Notes: generated from the letters alone by a model not told the origin. A stretch of DNA of 64,000 nucleotides from Bactericera cockerelli (GCA_024516035.1 CM044957.1:4127017-4191016); one strand, 5' to 3'. Shown: positions 20,100-32,369, numbered from the stretch's first letter. Program-made: numbers and translations.

Positions 20100-20390
20100 A
20101 TATAAAATTTAATCCAAAATCCAAGAGGAACACGCGAAAAGTTTTTCCGCACAATTTTTTTTCACACGTCGTCACCCGAATTTTCAATTTAGTCAGGCCG
20201 GATCACTGCACGCGATCGTCACAACAAACTCTCAGGAAAGAAAAGTGATTACCGACGGGCTGGTTACGTTCCAAGACTGGCTGTCAGTATCAGACTGGTA
20301 CCAGTCGTCATGGTAACCTGTTAATCTTGATCATGTAACGAAGTCGACCTCTAAACTGTTCGGTGTCAGGAGTCTCGTTTTTTTTTAAAG
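20100..20390 (-). promoter_or_regulatory. Candidate ACLY promoter and non-coding first exon
   Basis: A short CpG-richer, apparently single-copy block in otherwise AT-rich repeats, about 6 kb upstream of the ACLY start codon. On the minus strand a donor-like CCGTCG/GTAATC sits near 20,250. ACLY needs an upstream 5' UTR exon, and this is the best candidate I can see. No transcript evidence; tentative. Confidence 0.25.
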
Positions 20391-20574
20391 GTAAAATTTA
20401 ATAACCTCCTCATAAGAGAGAAACCTGGATATAGGAGAGAAAAACAATACTTTCTAGTTTCTGTTCCGGTAGCTCACTGGTAAACGCGGCACTCTGTGAA
20501 ACCAGGGACATGACACGTTTTGGGATTTTTGCCACTTAATAATACGTCTTGGGCTTACTGCTTTAATAATGTTG

Positions 20575-20720
20575 ACCCAGCACCTAAATGAGAAGTATTG
20601 TGTCACTTCTCGCCCATCAGAGGGGAGGCATACTACGGAAAGGGCAGGCTACAACACAGACCACAACCGTCTACAGTAGCTCCTGTTTCATAGCTACGAA
20701 ATAAAAAAGGCTGTGGAACA
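20575..20720 (-). mobile_element. S9 SINE fragment
   Basis: Carries CACTTCTCGCCCATCAGAGG and GCAGGCTACAACACAGACC, the body of the tRNA-headed family whose complete copy is at 43,690-43,997. Confidence 0.6.
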
Positions 20721-21621
20721 TCCATTCGAAAAAAAGTTATCATATTTGTGTTAATCACTTTCGTGATATCACGACTACTCAAACTCGCTTTACTAAATCT
20801 ACGCTGAAACCGGGACTTGAACCATCGACCACCAGGTTACAAGTCCACCGCCTTATCCATCAAGCTACTAAGGTCGGCTAGTCAAAAAAATGATATTCTA
20901 AGTCAGCACCCAGGCACAGAAGAGTCAGAGAGATATGAGAATCAAAATAATCTCATTATTAACCGCACAATCAACATAATTAGCAACATTCAATTACAAT
21001 TGAATGTGATTGATGTAAAATAAAGAAATTATAAAGTCGTTGCCAGTCCGGATAGAAACAGGTTCTATTGAGAAATCACCCAATGTGAGAAATCGAAAAG
21101 GGAAAATCAGGCGAAATTGTTGCAAATTATAACTATATGGGACCTCTTAAAATTTTCGTGATGTAATGTATTGACAATCTCATAATTTGAATCACGAAAA
21201 TGACTACAACCTAACTCTCAGAGTCTTATTATTACGTGGTCACAAACCCAAATTAATGAGGAAAAATTCATGCACTGGGTGGCATTCGAACCAACGGATG
21301 CCTACACTACCTGGATTACCAGACTAGCGCGTTAACCACTTGACTACCAGACCGAGTTCCACTATTACTCCCGTGACCGGCTGACCGGGGCGATTCCCAC
21401 GTCATGACCGCGCTAACTATCAAATTCGGAACCGCGTAAACATATTGCAAAGGCCAAAGGTCCCCGGTAATCTTACCAGGTCGTGGAGCCACACACGCTA
21501 TTCAACTGATGTAGTGGATTGTGTATAGTCCTGGGCGGTCTCAGCAACTATTTTGGGCGCAAGAGATTGTCATAGGCAAAAACCCCGCCCTTTAATTAGG
21601 ACATCTTTATAAGTATATTTT

Positions 21622-21685
21622 ATCAAATCTATATATTGTAGTACATTTAAATTGGGCTAAATGTACTACAATATATAGATTTGAT
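21622..21685. other. Perfect 28-bp inverted repeat with 8-nt loop
   Basis: Arms 21,622-21,649 and 21,658-21,685 are exactly complementary (ATCAAATCTATATATTGTAG.. / ..CTACAATATATAGATTTGAT); the loop is AATTGGGC. It interrupts a T1 tail whose right part resumes after 21,690. Confidence 0.8.
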
Positions 21686-22319
21686 TGGATTCGTCATTGC
21701 TATTATATTATGGTTCTTTCGAATTGAAAAATTCCATAGTTGAATTGTATATTTTATCTATGTTTTTGATATTTTTTTCTTCTTGTTTATACTGTTGTCA
21801 ATTTTGTATTTTAATTTGTATAATTATTTGACCTCTATGTAGATCTATTGTCATTTGAAGTAGTCGGGACAGGGGTTTTATCCTCCAGCTGGTGGGAATC
21901 GTACCAGCTACCCACATTAACCTCATCTAGCCTGAGTAGGGCCGGAAATGCCAGCCTCACGTGTTTGGATGGAACAGAATTTTCGTCGAAAATTCTAGCC
22001 CAACCGGGAGTCAAACTCGGGAACTCTGGACTACGGGCAGTAGTCACAACCGTTACGCCATGGAGGCTGGCTAGCTAGGTATCTATTAGTATTCAATGGA
22101 CGGCCACAGTGACTTCTCTTCTGACTTTTCCCACTGAAACACATCATTGATAAGAGCTTCTACCTACAATCAGGGCACAGTAAAGTCATCGCAACTTAGA
22201 GGTGCCCTTTCAAAGGTCACTCGTGAGAAGTTCGCAATACAAAATAATACTCCAGTGAATTTATTTCTATTACTAGTACCCTAATACCCTTTTCTACTGG
22301 GTGACTCTGTATATTTTCT

Positions 22320-22740
22320 TTTTTACTTCCGATGAATTTCTATTATTAGAAATCGGAAGTATTGTGTTCGTTTTTGTAAAAAATAAATATTTTTTGCGCG
22401 GATTTCAATTTTTTTCATATTTTTCGACGTTTCATAACCTCCTGAGCAACTTTGGTTTTGTGTCTGTCTGATGTCGGTCTGTTAAAATATTCCTTGTAAC
22501 GCGCAAATCTCAGAAAATATTGAACGCATTTCGACGAAATTTTGTAAACTTATAGGAGACAATCTGTAGATTGTCCCATTTTAAATTTATCAGCTTCGCA
22601 CTAGCGGTTCTTGGTTGTAAAGACCATGTGCCTATCCACCAATTTTCTACTTAAACGCTCAAAACAAATTTGAATAAAATCAGTTAAGTGGTTTCGGAGA
22701 TACAAGTGATTTAGTATAAAATCTCAAAATTACCACGTGT
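22320..22740 (+). repeat. Dispersed repeat R (ACTTCCGAT..ATCGGAAGT family)
   Basis: Begins with the inverted pair TTACTTCCGAT / ATCGGAAGTATT and continues CCTTGTAACGCGCAAATCTC, ATTTCGACGAAATTTTGTA. Other copies: 31,350-31,795 (split by a 5S SINE), 33,575-33,830, 34,040-34,445, 53,795-53,885. This copy provides the empty site for that SINE. Confidence 0.7.
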
Positions 22741-23344
22741 ATACAATGTGAACCAATCATGAGGAAGTATTGTGTCCATAATTGGCAGTGTGTTATTTAT
22801 CGTCTTGACCTTCACATCAGGAATAGGTTGCACTTGTGACGCTGGCTGGGAGTGAAAGCTCATTTCCTTTGCCTTCAGAATCACCGACCTCAGTAGCTTG
22901 ATCGATAAGGCGGCGGACTTGTAACCTGGAGTTCGGTGGTTCAAGTCCCGAATTGAGCTTAGATTTAGTGAAGCGAATTTGAATAGTTGTGAAATCACGA
23001 AAGTGACTAACACAAATATGATAACTATTAACTTCAGAATCGAATACCGATATAATAATAGTTATATCTGCAGTGATATATTGTTATATTACCTATATTA
23101 TAGTTTATTCCCTCTACTCAAACATTGGAAGATGTGTTAGAAATAAGAGAAATTTGTCACATATTTTGTTTTAATCACTTTAGTGATATCACAACTACTC
23201 ACACTCGCTTCACTAAATCTACGCTGAAACCGGGACTTGAACCACCGACCTCCAGGTTACAAGTCCACCGCCTTATCGATCAAGCTACTGAGGTCGGTTG
23301 TTAGGTACAGAAAAAATAAGGTTTTATTTCAACATGAACTATAG

Positions 23345-23560
23345 GACATACACTTCATTCAAAGAATTTGTGAAAGGGAATGAGCCCGCAATGCTGGCTG
23401 CATTCCCCCTCTGAATGGTTTACCAAGTGTATGTACCACTGTCTCATTCTCAAATTAGGTTCTTTGCAGTGCCGACAGCATTTACTTTCCAAAAAGCCTC
23501 TGGTAGTGTGTGGAAGGGTGAAATTATACAACGAGTCCAAGGCTTAGTGTTAGTAGAAGG
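23345..23560 (-). pseudogene. Possible piggyBac-like transposase C-terminal Cys-rich remnant
   Basis: A minus-strand frame reads KCCRHCKEPNLRMRQWYIH, then GECSQHCGLIPFHKFFE and a stop. Spaced CxxC, R..WY, C..C and FH residues resemble the cysteine-rich (RING-like) C terminus of piggyBac transposases, but several expected cysteines are absent. Nothing else of a transposase is visible. This is a tentative call from residue spacing alone. Confidence 0.3.
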
Positions 23561-23699
23561 CCGGAATTTCAGAAAGAGCCTAAGGCTAACTGTTAGAGCC
23601 TGATCCAACAACAAACATAAGGCACGTCTAAACTAGGAAACTAGGAATTAAAATGATAAGAACCCTTAGAATCATATATTCCATATACATATACAATAT

Positions 23700-24790
23700 A
23701 TATTATGTAAATCTGCATAAACTTTGCTCCAGGTGATGAACAAGCAATGCTATTGTACAAGGGTGAAATAGTTGATTTTGTAGTAGAAAGTAAAAATACG
23801 TCAGATGTATACAGGGTGCCCTAGGGTTATTTTTAGAAAATTTCAGACTCAACTCCAGAAGACATTCTAAGACTAAAATTAAAATAATCTTAGGTAATTT
23901 TTCGATGTCTGGCTGGGGGACTATAAACAGGGAGTAGACCAGGATTGGCTTGGTTCTGGGGGCCCTTGTCAATTATTAGCCTCCCTGTAAAGACAGTGGT
24001 AGAAGTGCTGAGTCATTCCTCCACTGTCTGGCTACCATCGTTCACGATGACGCCACCCTGATGATATGATGATGAATTTTTCGAAAAATTACAACAACAA
24101 AAAAAAAATCTACTGAAAAAGTTTTCACCTAAAAAATAAAATTAAAATTGTTGAAAATAAGTGAAATTGCTTCTCATGTTTTGTGTAGGTATTATAATTG
24201 TTGAGTATATTTCCCACGTACATACTTGACATTTTGAACCTATTTGCATTCAAAACTTTGTTATCTTTTTGTTCATATCTCCGTTCCACAGCATTTTTTG
24301 AAAAATGACCTGAGATTATTCTAGTCTTAGAGTGACCCCTTAAATTGATTCTGAAATTTTCAACAACAAAAAACTTGGACACCGTGTGTATCTACAGAGT
24401 GTTAACATTATTATTATAGAATGCTTTATTTGGGTATTATAGTATGAAATTATAAAGAAAAAATAAATAGATTGAACAAAGAAACGAAAACAAAAAAGAG
24501 AATGAAGCTAATGTCCTACCTAAAGGGCGGGGTTATTGCCTGTGGCAATCTCTTCCACCCAACCCTTTCACTGAACCACCGGAAATCAACCCGTAAATAT
24601 CGGTTGTGTGTCTATTTATTGTCCAATACGGTTCTCGGTAAATATTTTTTTGTTTGTTAAAATTGTGCTTAATTCCACCAGAAAGCGATTCAAAATGGTT
24701 TCATTAAAAATTACTAATAGTACATTTAGAAATTAACTACTCTGTATACTCGGAAGTAAATTTGGCAAAAGGATCTCAAACTGTCAGAGT
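23700..24790. other. Repeat mosaic without a gene
   Basis: Contains the repeat shared with 4.6 kb (23,905-24,062), including GGGGGACTATAAACAGGGAG, AT-rich DNA, and a minus-strand T1 tail (24,430-24,571; AAAGGGCGGGGTTATTGCC). No conserved protein frame. Confidence 0.5.
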
Positions 24791-25085
24791 GTAAGGTAGA
24801 TGATAAGGTATGAATTTTTCCTCATTATAATTTGAGTTTGTGACCACATAATAATAAGACTCTGAGGGTTAGGTGGTAGAAAATGCTTTGAGCACTAACC
24901 TCGCCTGGTGGTTACTTTCCACTAAAGAGTGTTGTTATTATTATTATCACTGGTCCCGGATATTGTACTGAGGAAGTGAGGTCCTTGCAAATTACTTTCT
25001 AAAAGTATAATACCGATAACAGATAATAATACTGATACAATGATACAATTGATACATACAGGATTTATCATGTACAGTACCTAGT

Positions 25086-25260
25086 CACCTTGGCCAAGAG
25101 GATAGCGCACAAGGCTTACAGGCACGATGACCTGGGTTCGATCCCCGGCAGGGCAGGATTTTTTGTGGATCTGTTCTTGGATGTCTGGGGTCTATTCATA
25201 ACTCGTGAGGAAAAAATAAGTAGCTGCTTTAATGTGAGCAGCAACCAGTGGCGGAATTGT
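25086..25260 (+). mobile_element. S7 tRNA-headed SINE
   Basis: Head CCTTGGCCAAGAGGATAGCG, B box GGGTTCGATCCCCGGCAGGG; body ATAACTCGTGAGGAAAAAAT. A further minus-strand relative is at about 25,310-25,420. Confidence 0.7.
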
Positions 25261-25429
25261 AGACAAAAATACGATAACAGGACGTCTTAATTCTACGTCT
25301 GAAACGACTACAATTTTTTCTTGTCTCTGGGGATCAAATCCAGGACCTTTTGTCTGGTGAGCGGGGATCATGAATTTATTTCCTCACGAGATGTGACTGG
25401 TATGTTCCGTGTGGCTCTCGGCTAAGAAT

Positions 25430-26130
25430 AAGACAAGGGAAAATGTTCATAACTCACTCGCCCAACAGAGCAAAGATGATTAGGGAATCCTCAGTGGCTT
25501 TTTATCAGGCCACTGTAGGCTTTTAACAGCCTCAACTACGATCTAAACAACAACATAATTAAAATGCATGCTCTGTAAAGACACAGCAAAACACATTCTC
25601 TGTGCATGTGGAGCAGCCTCTCACATTCAACTGATTCTAACACCTAAAGAAGTTACTGAAATCAGCCCTTAAAGAATCTTAAGCTACATCAATAGCTTTG
25701 ATCTCTTTTAGAATTACAGATGCATGTCACAAAAGATCTATTTAAGGTCGCAGTGACAAAGAACTTTTGCAGCCGACAGCCCTCCTTATACCAATACCAA
25801 TACCAATGCTTGGTATGAGTGGATTCGGTAAGTGCAAACATGGACTTGTTTTTGTGGGTACATACTGGTGGAAAGAATGGCAGAGAAGACATTGATGAAC
25901 TAAGGAAGAATGTAGAGTTGGAACGGAACAAGAGTGGGAATTGGGATATTGGGAGCAGCCAGTATGTGTGTCAGAAGGTGGCAACTCTGCAGATTTTGTA
26001 GTGGTGAAAGTGTATTAGGCTTTGAATACTGGTTGGTGGAAGAGCTCAAGTAATTTGAGAATCCTGCCTTTAAAGCCTTTAATAAAATGTTCAAAAGCTA
26101 CCAATATAATTATGTATAATCCAGTAACAA
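25430..26130. other. Apparently low-repeat DNA, no gene recognised
   Basis: Overlapping short frames occur on both strands at 25,689-26,094, none with a recognised motif. A short ACCAAT/ACCAAT run lies near 25,790. Confidence 0.4.
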
Positions 26131-26499
26131 TAATAACACTCTTTCGTGGAAGGTAACAACTAGACGAGGTTAATGCTCAAAGCATTTAATACCATCTAAC
26201 AATCAAAGTCTTATAAGTGGTCACAAACTCAAATTAATGAGGAAAAAATCATGCACTGGGAGGGATTCGTACCAACGGACCCCTACGCTACCTGGATTAC
26301 CAGACTAGCGCGTTAACCACTTGACTACCAGTGCATTAACCATATAAGATACGTATACTCTGTCCCTCTGAAGCACCCTGTATGAGGCAGTGACCCCAAC
26401 ACACTATCATGTGACACACGGTTTTTTTTGCATAGCATTTAATTGAATTAAATCACAATAACATAACCGGCATGGTAGATCACGCGACATGAAGCAAGT

Positions 26500-26760
26500 A
26501 GCTAGTGGGATTCCTGCTAACATTCTAGTTGATAAGATAGGGACCTATTAGTCTACTAGAACGTGGACACTTGGCACCGAAGTTAAGCAACGTCTAGGAA
26601 GACATGAAGCAGGGATTCCTGCTAACATTGCACTTGATAAAATAGGGGACCTATAAGTCTACAAGGACGTGGACACTTGGCATCGAAGTTAAGCAACATC
26701 TAGGAAGACATAAAGCAAATTACAAGTGAGATTCCTGTTAACATTCTAGTTGTTAATACA
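26500..26760. repeat. Two-copy tandem duplication with 5S-like fragments
   Basis: A unit of about 125 bp is repeated: GGATTCCTGCTAACATT, GACCTAT.AGTCTAC, ACGTGGACACTTGGCA, then CGAAGTTAAGCAACGTCTAGG-like text, with the start of a third copy at about 26,725. CCGAAGTTAAGC is the 5S rRNA A-box stretch, so the unit likely includes a degraded 5S-SINE head. Confidence 0.6.
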
Positions 26761-27104
26761 AGAAAGTTGGGTGGAAGAGATTGCCAAAAGCAATAACCCC
26801 GCCCTTTAGTTAGGACATGTGTAATGTGTATATCTTTCTTTTCTCAATTATTTTCTGTTTTTTTTTTAATAGGTATTGTTTCCAATTTTGTATATTAATT
26901 TGTAATTATTTGTTTGTAAATATGTCGTTTAAATAAGGTGTAGAATAATTATAATATAGGGGACCTATATAATAATAATATAGGGGACCTCACCCAGCCT
27001 AGGTTGGACCGGAAATGCCAGCCTCACGTGCTCGGAGAGAACATGATTTTCTGTGTGAGAAGTCTGCTGCAACCGGTAATCGAACTCAGAATCTCTGGAG
27101 GCTA

Positions 27105-28180
27105 AAAATAGGTCTTTATTAAAAATAAAGCATTTGTGAAGTTTTTTTTTCTCAAAATAATCCCAAGAACAGAAATAACTCAAATACCACAAGTCCGATT
27201 GAGCTGAAACTTTGCATGGCGTTGACAGTCTGGTTTAGTTTTCAGGCTAAAACTGGCTTTCATGGTAGCACAATGACACATACCTTGTTCAAACACATAG
27301 AGAACAGCGGTCAAAATGTGAAATCCGTAGTTGATTTCGAGCCTTTTCAATCTCCTTCTGCAGTTAAACACATATCACAAAGTTTATTGTTTAATACACA
27401 TCTATTGCAGGTTGAATACTTGTAGTTGTAATCATCACAAAGTAAGTAGTTCACTCACAGATTAACGTCTTTGTAACGAAAGGCATGTAGGAATCCATTT
27501 TCAAAAGTTACTTTTCAGTTGAACTTGTTACAATTTCGTTAACTGTAACTAAAAAGGTTCGGCACAAACAATCTGTTGTGACACACTGTTAGAATTACCT
27601 AGTTAGAAAGAAAAGAAAGTACGGTAAAAAATAAGACACTTTGGTTCCACAACACAGTTATTTGATATTGTATGGAAGAGCTCAAAATTGAGAATACTAT
27701 CACAGTAAAGAAATAATAAATAATAACTATTTATTGACAAGAATAATATTGACAAAGGGCGTGATTATTGCCTGAGGCAATCTCTGCCATCAAACCCAGA
27801 AAGCCGAATAAATCCGTAATATGACCGCATGCAGTTGAAAGCGACGTTAAACCAAATTTAAAAAAAAAGCAATATCCGTCAAGAATCCGGCGGAACAGAT
27901 AGTATATTCACAATTTCAACGTCAAGAATCGGGCAGAACAGATAGTATTCACAAGTCCTACACCGGCGTAAGCGACAGTGAAAAAGCAACACTACCGCGT
28001 GCGGTTTGCTAACACGGGAGATTCAACACTAACCGGTCGGCCTGGTGGTCACAACGGAAACACAACGACCAAACTGTTGAGTCACGCTAGCCAAATATTT
28101 TACACCGAAATAGGTAAAGTATTTGCATGTATTAGACCGAGATATACAGGGTACGACAAAAGTCATAAAAAGCCAGTTCT
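27105..28180. other. Repeat remnants, no gene recognised
   Basis: Contains LINE-like 3' text (CCGATTGAGCTGAAACTTTG), a minus-strand T1 tail near 27,755-27,790, a 5S-SINE tail fragment (27,817-27,865) and a two-copy repeat of GTCAAGAATC..GCAGAACAGATAGTA at 27,888-27,955. Confidence 0.45.
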
Positions 28181-28454
28181 TAATAATAGTAATACTCTTT
28201 AGTGGAAGGGAACCATAGGGCGCGGTTAGTGCTCCAAGCATTTTCTACCACCTAAAGAGCCTTATTATTATGTAGTCACAAACTCAAATGAATGAGGAAA
28301 AATTCATGCACTGGGTGGGATTCGAAACAACGGATCCCTACGCTACCTGGATTACCAGACTAGCGCGTTAACCACTTGACTACCAGTAAACAGTTTTTGC
28401 TTATAACATTTAAAAAAATAACAATAATAAAACATCATTCCTCTACTTGTCTCA

Positions 28455-28700
28455 TTCCTTAGCTACACCCTGTATATTCTCAGTAGGTGCTAGTACTCTA
28501 CCTCAGTGAGCCTTCACAATGCCACAGGCTCATACCTTAGCTACACCCTGTATATTCTCAGTAGGTGCTAGTACTCTACCTCAGTGAGCCTTCACAATGC
28601 CACAGTCTCATACCTTAGCTACACCCTGTATATTCTCAGTAGGTGCTAGTACTCTACCTCAGTGAGCCTTCACAATGCCACAGTTGCCACATTCTCATAC
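28455..28700. repeat. 78-bp tandem repeat, three copies
   Basis: CTTAGCTACACCCTGTATAT begins each unit and AGCCTTCACAATGCCACAG closes it; copies are almost identical. Confidence 0.9.
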
Positions 28701-28779
28701 ATATTCATCAATCTCCTCAGCGAAACGTGACAGTACAACGGGAATGAATTAAAACCAGGACTAAACAGCTAACTAAGAA

Positions 28780-28965
28780 AACTCCGTGGCACAGTGGTTA
28801 AGAGCATTGGTTGCTGACCCGGAGGTTGCGGGTTCGAATCCCGGCCGGAGCGGAAAATTCTAACCGAGTTTTTCCGTTACCGGAATGGTAACGATGTAAG
28901 GATAAAGTGCCCTGAAGTAATGTGAAAGCGGTTCCGGGGCACAACTACCTTTTAAAAAATCTAAA
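28780..28965 (+). mobile_element. S5 tRNA-headed SINE
   Basis: Head CTCCGTGGCACAGTGGTTAA with B box GGGTTCGAATCCCGGCCGGA; body GGTTCCGGGGCACAACTACC. Only copy seen in this window. Confidence 0.75.
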
Positions 28966-29007
28966 TTTTACAAAGGAAATAATGAAAATAGAAGAGAAAG
29001 AGAATGA

Positions 29008-29013
29008 GAGGGG

Positions 29014-29059
<46 letters not shown>

Positions 29060-29068
29060 GAGAGAGAA
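29008..29068. repeat. (AG)n microsatellite
   Basis: About 60 bp of nearly pure GA repeats following a purine-rich lead-in. Confidence 0.95.
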
Positions 29069-29069
29069 G

Positions 29070-30600
29070 AGATCAAAATAAGATAGGAAACATACTTCTA
29101 TCCTCATACTTTTTTTATTTTATTATTATTATTTTTGACTAATGGTCTTGACATATTATTAAAAAAAGAGTTAAAGAAACGATTAGAAATTAGATATCAA
29201 GGGGGAAAAAATGTGTATACGATTATTCGAATTTAATATGTTATTGTTATCTTTGTATTTAAAAAAAAAATCTGTCATAAATTTCTTGTGAAGTAACATA
29301 TTATTTAAAATACAAGATCTTTCTTCTGGAAGATTTTAGTAAGGATAGAATAGACTTTAGATAGTATATAGTTTTTTTTGTTAATTTTTATTTGTGAAAA
29401 AAGAAATAATTGCCTTGGATATATTTGGGTCAAGACTCCTTTCCTCGGGGATTCGGGTTTGTTTCCCGGCGAGGTCAATTTTTTTTTTTTAATTTGAATT
29501 CCTGGAAAAAATTAAAGGAATTTAAAGCAGTGTTGTTAAACACTAGAGGAACCCACTTTTTCTTCTTCTTTTAATCTGTCTAAGCAGGGTCGAAAAGTCT
29601 GCCCCAAGTTGAACTCGGGAACTCTGGACTACGGGCAGTAGTCACCATTACGCCACGGAGACTGCTACAGTTGCTACACTATACACTTGGTATGAAAGGA
29701 ATTTAAAGAAGTGTTGTTAAACACTAGAGGAACCCACGACTTGCAGTAATAGATAGAACCAGTATTTCATATTCCAGAAGAGAAGCTGCCAACTAATCTG
29801 GCTAGGCCTGTTGTTGCTTAACTCTGTAATCACTGCTTGTTGACTAATCTGTGCAACGAAACCTGTTCTAGGAGAGACAATCAATAGATTGTAGCCAACA
29901 TAAAAGAACAAACTTATAGATTTGTTTCATGCTGAAATGTTATTTAATATTCCTTTATTTTTTGGAGAATAGATCATTAACAGGAGACGTTCACACAAAA
30001 AAAAGCTACGAAGATAACATTATCTAAGAGCAAATTTAAAATTACAATTATTTGATTGCAAGGGATTTTTTTTAACAAGAATTGACGGGACGTATTCCCA
30101 TTTATTACATTAATATATAGAGATTGTAAAGAAAGATTACTAACACCTAAAAAAAGCCATGTAAAACATCTGATGAAACAAAAAAACAGACATAAAATAA
30201 AATGCATTACCTATGAATATTATGGACTGATTATTTTCTATACTTAGGAAAATCTAAGGGTCAACCGAGATGTCATCCCGGGTCCAACAATCGAACGGTT
30301 TACCATTGTTAAACTGTTGGCATAATGGGACTACTTGTCTTGCGCTGACAGTCTAAATAAAGCACTACTTATACTTATACTTATACCACTACACTATCAA
30401 ACTAGGAGTTCTGGTCCATTGAGCAAGATTTTCTTTATTTGGAGAGCAAGATGACCAAATTGCTATCGAAATAGTCAAATCACTGTAATGAGTAATGATC
30501 TGTGTTCATGTAGATATTATCATACTAAAGAAAAGAGGACAGTAAATGTATAATGCTTGCACATTGACTTCATGATGTTCATTTATTCCTTAAGTACATA
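29070..30600. other. AT-rich intergenic DNA with a local direct repeat
   Basis: A 28-30 bp sequence starting GGAATTTAAAG.AGTGTTGTT occurs at 29,517 and 29,698, bracketing an S2 fragment (29,590-29,665); it could be a target duplication around an old insertion. A SINE tail fragment is at 30,240-30,390. No gene recognised. Confidence 0.45.
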
Positions 30601-30602
30601 GT

Positions 30603-30825
30603 TGCCAGCCTCCGTGGCGTATCGGTTGTGACTCCTGCCCATAGTCCAGAAATTCCAAGTTGGATTCCGTGATGGGGCAGACACTGAAAATTCTGTTCCC
30701 TCCGAAAACGTAAGGCTGGTATTTCCGGCCTACCCAGGCTGGGTGAGGTTAATATGGGGTACGATTCCAAGCGAATGGAGGGTAAAACCCCCGTCCTTAC
30801 TTTCTCAAATCAGGACATTAAAACC
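30603..30825 (+). mobile_element. S2 tRNA-headed SINE
   Basis: Plus copy: GCCAGCCTCCGTGGCGTAT head, core TACCCAGGCTGGGTGAGGTT, GCGAATGGAGGGTAAAACCC and the tail TCAAATCAGGACATTAAAAC. Confidence 0.85.
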
Positions 30826-30829
30826 AAAT

Positions 30830-31350
30830 AAAATCAATGCACATGAAAGGAGCCTAGGACATTGGTTCGGGACGTCCAAATTATCCTCTCGCCACTGTGA
30901 TATAGGCATCTGTACCTATGTCACGGACACGGAATTATTATAGTACACATTATTTGCTCGTATGTACAATTGTACAAATAACTATGTATTTTTATACTTG
31001 GAAGTCTACATACAATAATACATACAACACATACTTGGGTAAATGGGTATATGATTAGAATCTTACTTTATATTTATGTAGTAAAAAATCTAGCTTCGCA
31101 GAATCGGTACAACCGCTAACTTACCGATCAGTAAGCGACCAATTTATCAAACGGTAACAAACATTACGACGAATCTCCGCTATTTGAATAAAGTGGGAAA
31201 TTAGTTGACATTGGTTGGGTCCGAATTCACTACCAAAATAGCTATGGCCTTACACATGCCTATGAACTTGAAACCCGAATATTTTCAAGGTAACCTGAAT
31301 CTACATACATGCGGAGATGAAAACTCATTGGAACCTGTGATAAATGATAC
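30830..31350. other. Intergenic DNA, nothing recognised
   Basis: AT-rich text with short frames of no recognised family. Confidence 0.4.
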
Positions 31351-31431
31351 TTGTTTTTACTTCCGATAAATTCCTAACATTAGAAATCGAAAGTATATAA
31401 CCTCCTCTGTCGGTCTATTAAATACATTCCT

Positions 31432-31694
31432 AGCCAGCGTCGATGGCATGTTGAATACACCGGTTCCCTTCAGAACACCGAAGTTAAGCAACATCCAGCG
31501 AGGTTAAGACTTGGATGGGTGACCATTCAAATTCTAATTCTCGTGACGCTGGCTTTTTCCGGCCCCACTCAGGCTGGGTGAGGTCAATGTGAGTAGCAGG
31601 TTTGTGAGTTTCCTGCGAATGGAGGGTAAAACCCCCGTCGTGATATGACCATGGCAGTTGAAAGCGACGTTAAACCCCACTTAAAAAAAAAAAA
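31432..31694 (+). mobile_element. S1 5S-headed SINE, full length, inside repeat R
   Basis: Complete 5S-like head (about 31,433-31,553), shared core, S1-specific end (GATATGACCATGGCAGTTGA) and poly(A). AAATACATTCCT flanks it on both sides (31,420-31,431 and 31,695-31,706). The uninterrupted repeat at about 22,488-22,525 shows the pre-insertion order. The head differs from the 3,383 copy at essentially one base. Confidence 0.93.
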
Positions 31695-31879
31695 AAATAC
31701 ATTCCTTGTAACGCGCAAATCTCAGATGAACGTATTTCAACGAAATTTATAACACATAGAGGAGACATACTGTAGATAGAAATATGTATGTGCTTCAGAA
31801 CGAGCCAACTTTTCAACTAAATTTGGGGTTATAATAATAAAGTTGAATTTCTTTCTGAATATCTTGGATTTGCCTTTTT

Positions 31880-32070
31880 TATTAATTTGGGTTAAACGTG
31901 TCGCTTTCATGTGGATGGTATATCACGACAGGGGTGTTACCCTCCGTTCGCAGGAAACTCACAAACCTGCTACCCACGTTAACCTCACCCAGCCTGGGTT
32001 GGGCCGGAATGCCGGCATCACGAAGTCTTCACGTCACTGGACGTTGCTTAACTTCGGTGATCCAAAGAGA
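31880..32070 (-). mobile_element. S1 5S-headed SINE
   Basis: Minus copy with tail (GGGTTAAACGTGTCGCTTTC), core (ACCTCACCCAGCCTGGGTTG) and a 5S head (TGCTTAACTTCGGTGATCC). The head is shortened like the copy at 4,376. Confidence 0.8.
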
Positions 32071-32369
32071 ACCCAATCGACCATTTATGGAATTTTTATC
32101 CTTAGCCTAAATAAGGAAAGTATTGTTCCCAGTGACCTACTTTTTCCCATTTAGACTAAAGAGACCAAATTCATTTCAATAATCATTGAATGTTTCTTGT
32201 ACACATACCACTTTATATATTGCATATTCATACAAATGTAGGTGAATAGGTATGTGCCAACTGCAGAAAATTAAATGAGCCAAACATGACATTTATTAAA
32301 AACTGGGTAAGTCAAATTTTCGACGAATACAATACTTTCCTTATTACAGGATAAGGAAAGTAAAAATTA

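Noticed and set aside
25689..26094. Cluster of overlapping frames on both strands
   Set aside because: No family motif, no splice-site logic and opposing frames of similar length; treated as chance.
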